Assembly (NCBI GenBank): GCA_018261905.1
Contig: JAGTRU010000027.1
Location: 1-52,561, forward strand
Length of the DNA stretch: 52,561 nt
Reading direction: 5' to 3'
DNA from: Pseudomonadota bacterium
Lineage (GTDB): Bacteria > Pseudomonadota > Gammaproteobacteria > Burkholderiales > Rhodocyclaceae
How positions within the stretch are numbered: position 1 is the first letter of the stretch; each line of letters begins with the position of its first letter. The notes beneath the pieces are model-generated. The model was not told the DNA's origin, did no database searches, and was given only the letters and a program-made list of their open reading frames with translations. Below, piece by piece: positions 25,372 to 32,906 of this stretch. Position numbers and translations under genes: made by a program.

Positions 25372-26376
25372 ATGCTTTTTCAGCCGGCCATCATCGCCCT
25401 GCTGCTCGCCTCCGGCCTTGCCGTGCTCATGCTGGCGGTGGCCGCGCCGTTTGCCGTGCAAGTCATCCGGCGCTGGGACATCGCCAGCGGCTCGGAGCTG
25501 CAACTGGCGCTGGAACGCCGCACCTACCTGTTTTCGACCCTGCTCGGCTTCGTCTTCGCGGCCCAGCTCGGCGCGCTGCTGCTTTTCGTGTTCACCGCCG
25601 ACCGCCTGAGCGTGATGTTCGTCGGCGCGATGTGCGCGGTCGGCACGCTGAACGTCAATGGCTACGGCTTTGCGGCGCTGCTGACCCAGATCGGCGTCTT
25701 CTTTCTGGCCGCGATGTGGCTGACCATCAACCATGCCGACAGCCAGGCGCGCGACTACCCGCTGGTCCGCCTCAAGTACGGCCTGCTGCTCGTGCTGCTG
25801 CCACTGCTGGCCGGCAGTTTCTGGCTGGAACTGCAATATTTCCGCGGTCTCAAGGCCAATGTGATCACCTCGTGCTGCGGCAGCCTCTTTTCCGGCGAAG
25901 CGAAAACCATCGCCGGCGAGGCCTCGGGCCTGCCGGCGCAACCGGCCATTTTGTTGTTCTACGCCGCGTTGACCGCTGCCGTCGCCGCCGCCCTCGTCCA
26001 TTGGCGGCACGCCGGCCGGGCCAGCGGTTACGTCCTGGCGGCAACCAGCGGCGGCGCCTTCGTCGCGGCTATCACCGGCATCCTCTCCTTCGTCTCGCTC
26101 TACATCTACGAACACCCGCACCACCACTGCCCGTTCTGCATCCTCAAGCCGGAATACGATTACCAGGGCTACGCGCTCTACCTGCCGCTCTTCGTCGCCA
26201 CCGCGGCCGGCCTCGGCGCCGGAGCGCTGCAGCCCTTCGCCAGGATTCCCAGCCTGGCGACCAGCCTGCCGCGGCTTTCCGCCCGCCTGGCCGGCGTTGC
26301 CGCCGTCGGCTTCAGTATTTTTTCGGTGCTGGCCAGCTATTTCGTGCTGGCTTCCAGGCTGCGCCTGCTCGAATGA
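25372..26376 (+). CDS. polytopic membrane protein with HHHCPFC motif
   Basis: The 334-aa protein has about eight hydrophobic helices, beginning MLFQPAIIALLLASGLAVLM. A loop near residues 247-262 reads EHPHHHCPFCILKPEYDYQG, with three His and a CxxC that could bind a metal or act in thiol exchange. A second Cys pair is in NVITSCCGSLFSG. I do not know the family. It starts 5 bp after the ATPase gene and overlaps the TlpA-like gene (ATGA), so it belongs to the SCO/ABC unit. Confidence 0.8.
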   Translation: MLFQPAIIALLLASGLAVLMLAVAAPFAVQVIRRWDIASGSELQLALERRTYLFSTLLGFVFAAQLGALLLFVFTADRLSVMFVGAMCAVGTLNVNGYGFAALLTQIGVFFLAAMWLTINHADSQARDYPLVRLKYGLLLVLLPLLAGSFWLELQYFRGLKANVITSCCGSLFSGEAKTIAGEASGLPAQPAILLFYAALTAAVAAALVHWRHAGRASGYVLAATSGGAFVAAITGILSFVSLYIYEHPHHHCPFCILKPEYDYQGYALYLPLFVATAAGLGAGALQPFARIPSLATSLPRLSARLAGVAAVGFSIFSVLASYFVLASRLRLLE

Positions 26377-26858
26377 GGCGCCTCCTTCTGTTCGCCTGGC
26401 TGGGCCTGGCCGCCTGCAGCGATGAGTCGCCGCCCCGACTCAAACCGGGGACGGCCGCACCGCCCTTTGCCGCCCCGATGCTCGACGGTAGGCAACGGAC
26501 ATTTCCCGGAGATTTTGCCGGACGCCCCCTGGCCATCGTCTTCTGGAGCGCAAGCTGTCCACCCTGCGTACGGGAATTGCAGGAGATCGAGCGGCTTTAT
26601 CAGCGCACGGCCAAGCCGCTGCAGGTCGTCGCAATCCATGTCGGCCAGGACAAGAGCACCGCCGCCACGCTGGCCAGCCGACTGGCCCTCGGCTTCCCCG
26701 TCCTTCTCGACGAGGACGGGGCAATCGCCCGGCGCTATGGCCTCGTCGGCCTGCCCACGACGTATTTCGTCGACGCCGTCGGCACCCTGCGCAGCAAGCT
26801 GGTCGGCGAAGCCGACGCGGCAACATTCCAAAGCCAGGCGCAAGATCTGCTGCCATGA
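26373..26858 (+). CDS. TlpA-like thioredoxin lipoprotein
   Basis: The signal peptide ends in a lipobox (LGLAAC) with the lipidated Cys near residue 15. A TlpA/ResA-type thioredoxin fold follows, with active site SASCPPCVREL near residues 62-72 and the cis-Pro region VGLPTTYFVDAVG. It is 161 aa. It likely keeps Cys residues of cytochrome or copper sites reduced in the periplasm. It is the last gene of the SCO/ABC unit. Confidence 0.9.
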   Translation: MRRLLLFAWLGLAACSDESPPRLKPGTAAPPFAAPMLDGRQRTFPGDFAGRPLAIVFWSASCPPCVRELQEIERLYQRTAKPLQVVAIHVGQDKSTAATLASRLALGFPVLLDEDGAIARRYGLVGLPTTYFVDAVGTLRSKLVGEADAATFQSQAQDLLP

Positions 26859-26921
26859 ATATCCCGATACCGTTCTCGCCGCTCGGCGAATCACCGCGCC
26901 GACCATCGGGCTGAACGACAG

Positions 26922-27434
26922 ATGTCAGAGAGTATCCGCCAATCCGCCCTGGCAAGCCTGTTTCGCCACCACGCCAGGGAGTTGCAGCGTTTCCTGCGTC
27001 ACCGGCGCGGCGCCGGCGACGCGGAAGACATCGTTCAGGAAGGCTTCGTCCGCCTGTTGCAAAGCGGCGCCACGGCGATGCCGGACAATGCCGCGGCCTG
27101 GCTGCACCGGACCTGCGCCAACCTCGCCGCGGACAGCCACGACTACCGCAGCGTGCGCGAGAAAATCCACGTCGATTGCGCCGACATCGACACGCTCGCC
27201 GACACCGGCGCCGACCCGGCCCAACGTATCGAGGCCCGCCAGCAATTGCTGCGCATCTGGTTCGCCCTGTACAAGCTGCCCGCGCCCTGCCGGCATGCCT
27301 TTCTGCTCAATCGCCTGGACGGCATGAGCCAGAAGGCCATCGCCGAACATCTGGGGATTTCCGAGAAGACCGTCGAAAGACATGTCCTGCGTGCCCTTGA
27401 AACCTGTAAAAGAACCTTCGATGAAAATATTTGA
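26922..27434 (+). CDS. ECF RNA polymerase sigma factor, FecI-like (module 1)
   Basis: The 170-aa sigma factor has region 2 (HHARELQRFLRHRRGAGDAEDIVQEGFVRLLQ) and region 4 (LPAPCRHAFLLNRLDGMSQK, then EHLGISEKTVERHVLRALE). FecI-type factors are released when a loaded TonB receptor signals through FecR. The order sigma-FecR-receptor follows directly here. No extra C-terminal domain is seen. Confidence 0.92.
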   Translation: MSESIRQSALASLFRHHARELQRFLRHRRGAGDAEDIVQEGFVRLLQSGATAMPDNAAAWLHRTCANLAADSHDYRSVREKIHVDCADIDTLADTGADPAQRIEARQQLLRIWFALYKLPAPCRHAFLLNRLDGMSQKAIAEHLGISEKTVERHVLRALETCKRTFDENI

Positions 27435-27496
27435 CGGTAAACCGGCCAGCCAACCGTCATCTACAGACAAGTGCATGAACGAAAGCCTTTCAGCGT

Positions 27497-28465
27497 ATGG
27501 CAGCAATCGATAAAAGCAGCGAACAGCAAGCCCTGGCCTGGCTTGCCCGGCGCCATGCCGGGGCCTGGAGCGCGGCGGACGAGCAGGCCCTGGCCGACTG
27601 GCTGGCGGCCGATCCCGCCCATTCGATTGCCTGGCTGAACGCCAACGGGTTATGGCGCCAGTTGGCAGAGCTGCGGGAACTGGCGGCACCTGAATTGCGC
27701 GCCGCCCGCCAGCCGCGGAACAAACCCAGCCTGCGCTGGCGGGCCGGCTTTGCCGTCGCGGCCCTAGCAACCATCGCGCTGGTCTTGTTGCCCAGCCTGC
27801 TGCCCGGCAGCCTGATGCGCCCGCAAATCGAGCAAACCGCGCGCGGCGAGATCCGCACGCTGAACCTGGCCGACGGCTCAAGTGTCACCCTCGATGCCGC
27901 CAGCCGGCTGGAGGTCGATTACGGACTGGGTTGCCGCTGCCTGCGCCTGCATTCCGGCGCGGCGATCTTTACGGCAGCCCACGACGACCCGCGCCCCTTC
28001 GTGGTCGACGCCGAACCAGGCCGCATCCGCGACATCGGGACCGAATTCCTGGTCCGCCGCACCGCGGCGGAAAACCTGGTGGCCGTTCTCAGTGGCGAGA
28101 TCGAACTGGCAACGCGTCCGGACAGCCAGCCGGAACGTTTGCAGGCCGGCGAGCGGCGGGCTTATGACGGCAGCGGCAAGGCACTTACGCCAGCCGCCGC
28201 CCCGGCGACCGACCTCGCCGCCTGGCGCGACGGACAGCTGGTCTTCCACGACACGCCCTTGCCCGCGGTGCTCGCCGAATTCGCGCGCTACCACGAGTTC
28301 GACGTCGCCATCGACCGCCGCCTGAAAAACTACAACCTGTCCGGACGCTTTGCCAGCAACGATCTCGAAGGCCTGCTCGAGCTGCTGCAGGCCGCCTATC
28401 CGCTCAGCGTCCAGCGTCTCTCGCCGACGCGCCTGCGCCTGCTGCTGAAAACCGCCGCCCGTTAG
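27497..28465 (+). CDS. FecR-like anti-sigma / transmembrane sensor (module 1)
   Basis: The N-terminal DUF4880-type part (ALAWLARRHAGAWSAADEQALADWL) should hold the sigma factor. A helix lies at about residues 80-103. The periplasmic FecR domain shows GEIRTLNLADGSSVTLDAAS and RDIGTEFLVR. The C-terminal part (FHDTPLPAVLAEFARYHEFD) resembles an STN-interacting secretin-like fold. It is 322 aa, between the sigma gene and the receptor gene. Confidence 0.92.
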   Translation: MAAIDKSSEQQALAWLARRHAGAWSAADEQALADWLAADPAHSIAWLNANGLWRQLAELRELAAPELRAARQPRNKPSLRWRAGFAVAALATIALVLLPSLLPGSLMRPQIEQTARGEIRTLNLADGSSVTLDAASRLEVDYGLGCRCLRLHSGAAIFTAAHDDPRPFVVDAEPGRIRDIGTEFLVRRTAAENLVAVLSGEIELATRPDSQPERLQAGERRAYDGSGKALTPAAAPATDLAAWRDGQLVFHDTPLPAVLAEFARYHEFDVAIDRRLKNYNLSGRFASNDLEGLLELLQAAYPLSVQRLSPTRLRLLLKTAAR

Positions 28466-28482
28466 TTTTCCTCCCACCCAAG

Positions 28483-28499
28483 TGCGGCATATCGCCGCA
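28483..28499. promoter_or_regulatory. palindromic operator upstream of TonB receptor 1
   Basis: GTGCGGCATATCGCCGCAC (28482-28500) is a perfect dyad with 7-bp arms. Its inner part matches the RegR-box pattern GMGRCRTTNNGNCGC with one difference. It lies about 50 bp before the receptor start codon. Confidence 0.6.
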
Positions 28500-28550
28500 C
28501 ATTGACGGCAAGTCCCGGCCCGAACCGTCATCACGGGCAGGAGGAATACC

Positions 28551-30929
28551 ATGACCAGAACCGTTCAAGCATCCCGTTACATCCGCCGCAACCTCATCGC
28601 CGGCCTGCTCGCCGCCACCTTCGGCACCGTGCAGGCAGCCGAGGCCGTAGCCATCGACATCGGCGCACAGCCGCTCGGTGCCGCCCTGGCGAAGTTCTCC
28701 GAACAAAGCGGCATCAAGGCCGTCTACCCGGCCGAACTGCTCGCCGGCAAGACCGCCCCGGCGATCAGCGGCCGCCTCAGCCCGCAACAGGCACTCGACA
28801 AACTGCTCGCCGGCAGCGGCCTGGCTTACCGCTTCGTCACCGCCGACGCCGTGCGCATCGAAACCGTCGCCCAACACGACGCGACGACGCGTCCCCACCA
28901 GCTCGCCGAGGTCGTGGTCTCCGCGACGCGGACGGCCAACCCCATCGACCAGGTCGCCGCCTCGGTCAGCGTGGTCAATCGCGACGACATCGAGGAAGCC
29001 CAGGCCGGCACCGTTTCGCAGGTACTCAAGAAACTGCCCAACGTCGAGTTCGGCGGCGGCCCGCGGGTCAATGGCGAGATTCCGACCATCCGCGGCGTAT
29101 CCGGCGCCTCCATCGGTTTGCTGGTCGATGGCGCTCGCCAGAACGACACAACCTCGCCCAGCATCAAATCCCCCCTCTTTCTCGACCCGTATTTTCTGCA
29201 ACAAGTTGAGGTCCTGCGCGGCGCAGCCTCATCGCTTTACGGTACAGGAGGCAACGGCGGTGTCATGGCATTCACCACCTACTCCGCCCGCGACCTGCTG
29301 AATCCCGGTCAATCCCTGGGTGGCGGAGCCAAGCTTGCCTATGGCGATGCAGACAATTCAACGCGGATCAATGCTCGCTTGTATGGTGGCAATGATGTCG
29401 CCGATGCCTTGATCGCACTTGGCAGCCACACCTGGGGAAGAATTCGCCAGGGGGGTGGCAGCCACCTTGACCCCAATGATGGCGACTCGTCGACAGGCCT
29501 GGTCAAACTGGGCGTCCAGCCACTGCCGGGCGGACGGATCGAACTGTCGCACCAGTTCTACAAGAGCGAAAACCTGCAGGTCAACAATGCCCAGGCCACC
29601 GATTACAGGGTCTCCAACCTTCCACTGGACAAGCCGGCGATTCAGCGCGTTCATGTCGATCAGGGAAACACAGTTCTGAAAGGAACGCTGGGTGATGTCG
29701 ATGGCACGCCGGCGGTCGCAGCCACCCTCTACCAGACCAGCCTGCAGTACGAATTCGACCGCAGCCCCGACCCGGCAATCACCAATGTGCTCTATAGCAA
29801 CACCAAGACAGTGACCGATGGCGCCACCCTTCAGGGATCCCATCTTCTTGATGGCGGCGCCTGGGGACGCCATCGCCTGACTGGCGGCATCGAGTGGTTC
29901 AAGGACAAGCAGACGGCAATTGCCGCGACTGCCGCCAACCCCTCAGCAAGCAGTACGGTAACGCGCAATGGCACTCGTCAAGTCACCGGCATCTTTGCCC
30001 AGGATGAAATTGCCTTGGGTGGTGGCTGGCGCCTGACCCCCAGCCTGCGTTCCGACCATTACGAAGCCAGTCTGGCTGATGGAACCCTGCCCAGCAACAG
30101 CGCCAGCCGGGTGTCGCCCAAATTGACGGTCGCCTGGCAGGATGGTGCCGGCCTCATGCTCTACGGCAACGTCGGCGAAGCTTTCCGGGCGCCAACCGTT
30201 GGCGAGCTCTATCAAAACTTCACCAGCTTTGGCCTGAGCAACTTCCTGCCCAATGCGAACCTCAAGCCGGAAATCGACAGAACTCTCGAAATCGGCGCCA
30301 ATTACAAACGCAAGGCACTGTTCGCAGAGCGCGACAGCGTCCGCTGGCGAGCAGCACTATTCAACTCACAAGTGACCGACCTGATTTACAGCGTCAACCT
30401 GGGCGGAATGACACCCACCGGTTCCAGCCCGGCGCAGCAAGCCACCTTCGCGACAAACTGCACGAACACGGGGATGAACTGCAAATTCCAATGGCAAAAC
30501 GTGGCCAATGCCAAGCGGACGGGCGGTGAGCTGGAGGGTAGCTACGCCATCGACAACTGGCAGTTCAATGCAACCTATAGCCGCGTACGCGTCGAAAACC
30601 GCGATAGCGGCACAAATCTGTTTTCGCCCCCGGACAAACTGGGTTTGCAGGTTCGTCGCCAATTCCCGGCCCAGGGCATCACCGCCTTCTGGAACGCCAC
30701 CCGCGTGGCAGCCCAGGACTACGACTCGACGGTACTGCGGCGGCGACCGGCTTATACCACTCACGACATCTTTGCGAGCTGGACACCCGCCGGACAGAAA
30801 TTCCGAGTTGATCTGGGCGTCACCAACCTGTTTGACAAGCGCTATTCGGCCTACCAATCTTCCAATGCCTACGCCAACACCTACCAGGAAGGTCGCAGCC
30901 TGCGGGTAGCGATCAGCACCGATTTCTGA
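28551..30929 (+). CDS. TonB-dependent receptor with STN signalling domain, haem-receptor-like (module 1)
   Basis: The signal peptide ends near AEAVA. An STN domain (about residues 30-105: IDIGAQPLGAALAKFSEQSG...) should contact FecR. Then come a TonB box region, a plug with VSATRTANPIDQVAASVSVV and VLRGAASSLYGTGGNGGV, and a 22-strand barrel ending in a typical aromatic terminus (VAISTDF). The barrel motif AFRAPTVGELYQNF and the ending fit haem/haemoglobin receptors (HasR/HemR group). Substrate could be haem, or copper or iron chelate given the NosL-like gene that follows. Codon use from about 29200 onward looks more AT-rich than the first 600 bases. It is 792 aa. Confidence 0.9.
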   Translation: MTRTVQASRYIRRNLIAGLLAATFGTVQAAEAVAIDIGAQPLGAALAKFSEQSGIKAVYPAELLAGKTAPAISGRLSPQQALDKLLAGSGLAYRFVTADAVRIETVAQHDATTRPHQLAEVVVSATRTANPIDQVAASVSVVNRDDIEEAQAGTVSQVLKKLPNVEFGGGPRVNGEIPTIRGVSGASIGLLVDGARQNDTTSPSIKSPLFLDPYFLQQVEVLRGAASSLYGTGGNGGVMAFTTYSARDLLNPGQSLGGGAKLAYGDADNSTRINARLYGGNDVADALIALGSHTWGRIRQGGGSHLDPNDGDSSTGLVKLGVQPLPGGRIELSHQFYKSENLQVNNAQATDYRVSNLPLDKPAIQRVHVDQGNTVLKGTLGDVDGTPAVAATLYQTSLQYEFDRSPDPAITNVLYSNTKTVTDGATLQGSHLLDGGAWGRHRLTGGIEWFKDKQTAIAATAANPSASSTVTRNGTRQVTGIFAQDEIALGGGWRLTPSLRSDHYEASLADGTLPSNSASRVSPKLTVAWQDGAGLMLYGNVGEAFRAPTVGELYQNFTSFGLSNFLPNANLKPEIDRTLEIGANYKRKALFAERDSVRWRAALFNSQVTDLIYSVNLGGMTPTGSSPAQQATFATNCTNTGMNCKFQWQNVANAKRTGGELEGSYAIDNWQFNATYSRVRVENRDSGTNLFSPPDKLGLQVRRQFPAQGITAFWNATRVAAQDYDSTVLRRRPAYTTHDIFASWTPAGQKFRVDLGVTNLFDKRYSAYQSSNAYANTYQEGRSLRVAISTDF

Positions 30930-30949
30930 GTTAGCCAGGGGAACACATC

Positions 30950-31558
30950 ATGAAACGTCGCGAATTACTCAAGCTCTCCCTGCTCGCCGGTGCCGGCGGC
31001 GCCCTGTCCGGCACGGAAGCGGCTGAATGTACGGGCAAGCCGACCGACGGCACGCCCGCCCAGTTCCTGCCCAAGAAGCCGCCCGACCCGGCGCCCCAGG
31101 AAAACGACATCGAGAAATATCCGAAATGTCCCTACTGCGGCATGGACCGGCGCTACAACCACAGCAGCCGGATGCTGATCCAGTTCAGCAATGACCTGCC
31201 CGACCCGCTGTGCTCCATCCATTGCGCGGCGATCAGCCTGGCCATCAACCTCGGCCTCGATCCCAAGGCCATCTATGTCGGCGACAACGCCGTCGACAGC
31301 GCCCCGCGGCCACTGGTCGAGGTCGGCAAGGCGACCTTCCTGGTCGGCAGCGAACTGCCCGGCGTCATGACCTGGAACAGCAAGGTCGCCTACGGCACGC
31401 CGGAAGCGGCGGCGGCCGCACAACAACGGCACGGCGGCACCTTGATGGACTTCCGCCAGGCGATCAAGGTGTCCTTCACCGACCTCGCCGACGACGTCGA
31501 GCGCATGCGCAGCGCCCGCGAGGAACGCCGCCAGCGCGCCGCCAGAAAGCAGGGCTGA
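30950..31558 (+). CDS. Tat-exported NosL-like protein with CxxC and CSxHC motifs (1)
   Basis: NosL proteins bind Cu(I) and help metallate nitrous oxide reductase. This 202-aa member has a twin-arginine type leader (MKRRELLKLSLLAGAGGAL), the NosL motif CPYCGMD (Cys 60 and 63) and a second motif CSIHC (Cys 88 and 92), 24 residues after the first. The second motif is not part of ordinary NosL. It starts 20 bp after the receptor gene with GGGGA. The leader and motif set are shared with the genes at 32352 and 42480. No nosZ is present in the window. Confidence 0.82.
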   Translation: MKRRELLKLSLLAGAGGALSGTEAAECTGKPTDGTPAQFLPKKPPDPAPQENDIEKYPKCPYCGMDRRYNHSSRMLIQFSNDLPDPLCSIHCAAISLAINLGLDPKAIYVGDNAVDSAPRPLVEVGKATFLVGSELPGVMTWNSKVAYGTPEAAAAAQQRHGGTLMDFRQAIKVSFTDLADDVERMRSAREERRQRAARKQG

Positions 31559-31559
31559 G

Positions 31560-32327
31560 ATGCCCGGAGCAAACGCCAAGCATACCATCCGCAAGTTCCT
31601 GCTCGGCCTCGCCTGCGGACTGGCCCTCGCCGACGCCCGGGCGGGGAGCTTCAGGGATGCGCCCGAGGCGCCGGAAATGGTCGTCCTGCCCGCCGGCAGT
31701 TTCGCGATGGGCGCCCGCGGCCGGCCCGACACGGAACCCGTGCACCAGGTCACGCTGCCGGCCTTTGCGATCGGCCGCCATGAAGTCACGCAGGGCGAGT
31801 GGAAGGCGGTGATGGGAAACAACCCGTCCCGCTTTGCCGAGTGCGGCGACAACTGCCCGGTCGAGAACGTCAATTGGCATGAAGCTGTCGAGTTCGCCCG
31901 CCACCTCAGCGCCCGGACCGGCCATACCTACCGCCTGCCCAGCGAGGCCGAATGGGAATACGCCTGTCGCGCCGGCCAGGCGCATGATTTCTGCGGCGGC
32001 GACAACCCGGCGGCGCTGGCCTGGTTTGGCGACGAATACGGCGCACCGCAGCCGGTCGGCCGCAAGCAGGCCAACGCCTTGGGCCTGCACGACATGGGCG
32101 GCAACGTCTGGGAATGGACGCAGGATTGCATGCAAGCCAGCTACCTGGGCGCGCCGGCCGACGGCTCAGCCTGGGAGGCGAGCAGCGGGCAATGCCGGAG
32201 CCGCATCCTGCGCGGCGGCTCCTGGCTGGACGGCCCGCAATACACGCGCGCCACCTTGCGTTTCGGCTTCGACCCGAAGTTCCGGGCCGGCGATTTCGGC
32301 TTCCGGGTGGTTCGGCAACTGGACTAA
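31560..32327 (+). CDS. SUMF1/formylglycine-generating-enzyme-fold protein, exported
   Basis: The FGE-sulfatase fold is clear: MVVLPAGSFAMGARGR, HEVTQGEWKAVMGNNPS, YRLPSEAEWEYACRAGQ, GGNVWEWTQDC, RILRGGSW and GFRVVRQLD. An N-terminal signal sequence (FLLGLACGLALADARAG) suggests export. True FGE enzymes bind copper and oxidise a Cys; many relatives have other roles, so the activity is unknown. It starts one base after the stop of the NosL-like gene (TGAGATG), hence is co-translated with it, in a TonB-receptor operon. 255 aa. Confidence 0.85.
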   Translation: MPGANAKHTIRKFLLGLACGLALADARAGSFRDAPEAPEMVVLPAGSFAMGARGRPDTEPVHQVTLPAFAIGRHEVTQGEWKAVMGNNPSRFAECGDNCPVENVNWHEAVEFARHLSARTGHTYRLPSEAEWEYACRAGQAHDFCGGDNPAALAWFGDEYGAPQPVGRKQANALGLHDMGGNVWEWTQDCMQASYLGAPADGSAWEASSGQCRSRILRGGSWLDGPQYTRATLRFGFDPKFRAGDFGFRVVRQLD

Positions 32328-32351
32328 GTCGCTCTCCCGGCGCTTTTCCGT

Positions 32352-32897
32352 CTAGCCGCCGCCCTTGCGCAGCAGGCGTTCGCGGTCGTTAGCGTAGCGC
32401 CGCACCAGACTGTTTGCCATCTCGTCGAAGGACGCGGCAATCGCCATCGCGAAGCTGCCGATCTCGCCGCCGTAGGTCTGCCTGGCCCGCAGCGCCGCCT
32501 CACGACTGGCAAAGGCGACCTTGCTGACCGGCGTCATGACGCCGCGCAGATCGCTGCCGATCAGATAGGTCGCCGACGCCGCCTCGACCAGCGACTTCGG
32601 CTCAGCGGTCGACGCGTAATCGGGCGCATAAATCGTCCGGAAGCCGCGCCGCCGCTCGCGCAGCATGCACTCGGCGGCGCAATGCACGGAGCAGGTGCCC
32701 TGCGCCGTACCGTCACCGTAATGCAGCAGATGCCGGGCGTAGTGGAACTTGCGCCTATCCATGTTGCAGATCACGCAGCGCGGGTATTTTTCCAACTCGT
32801 TGGCCAAGGGTTCCGGATCGCAGGCCGGCGCATCGTCGGCGAAGACCCGGCCGACCAGAAGCAGACCGCTAGAGCACAAAAATAGGCGTCTTTTCAT
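32352..32897 (-). CDS. NosL-like protein with CxxC and CSxHC motifs (2)
   Basis: It is 181 aa. The leader MKRRLFLCSSGLLLVGRVFA carries a twin arginine. The first motif is CVICNMD (Cys 41 and 44), where the Gly of NosL is replaced by Asn; the second is CSVHC (Cys 69 and 73), again 24 residues on. It starts 10 bp after the stop of TonB receptor 2 and so ends module 2. It converges with the SUMF1-type gene. Likely Cu(I) binding by family; unproven. Confidence 0.8.
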   Translation of the reverse strand: MKRRLFLCSSGLLLVGRVFADDAPACDPEPLANELEKYPRCVICNMDRRKFHYARHLLHYGDGTAQGTCSVHCAAECMLRERRRGFRTIYAPDYASTAEPKSLVEAASATYLIGSDLRGVMTPVSKVAFASREAALRARQTYGGEIGSFAMAIAASFDEMANSLVRRYANDRERLLRKGGG

Positions 32898-32906
32898 CGG
32901 CGATTC

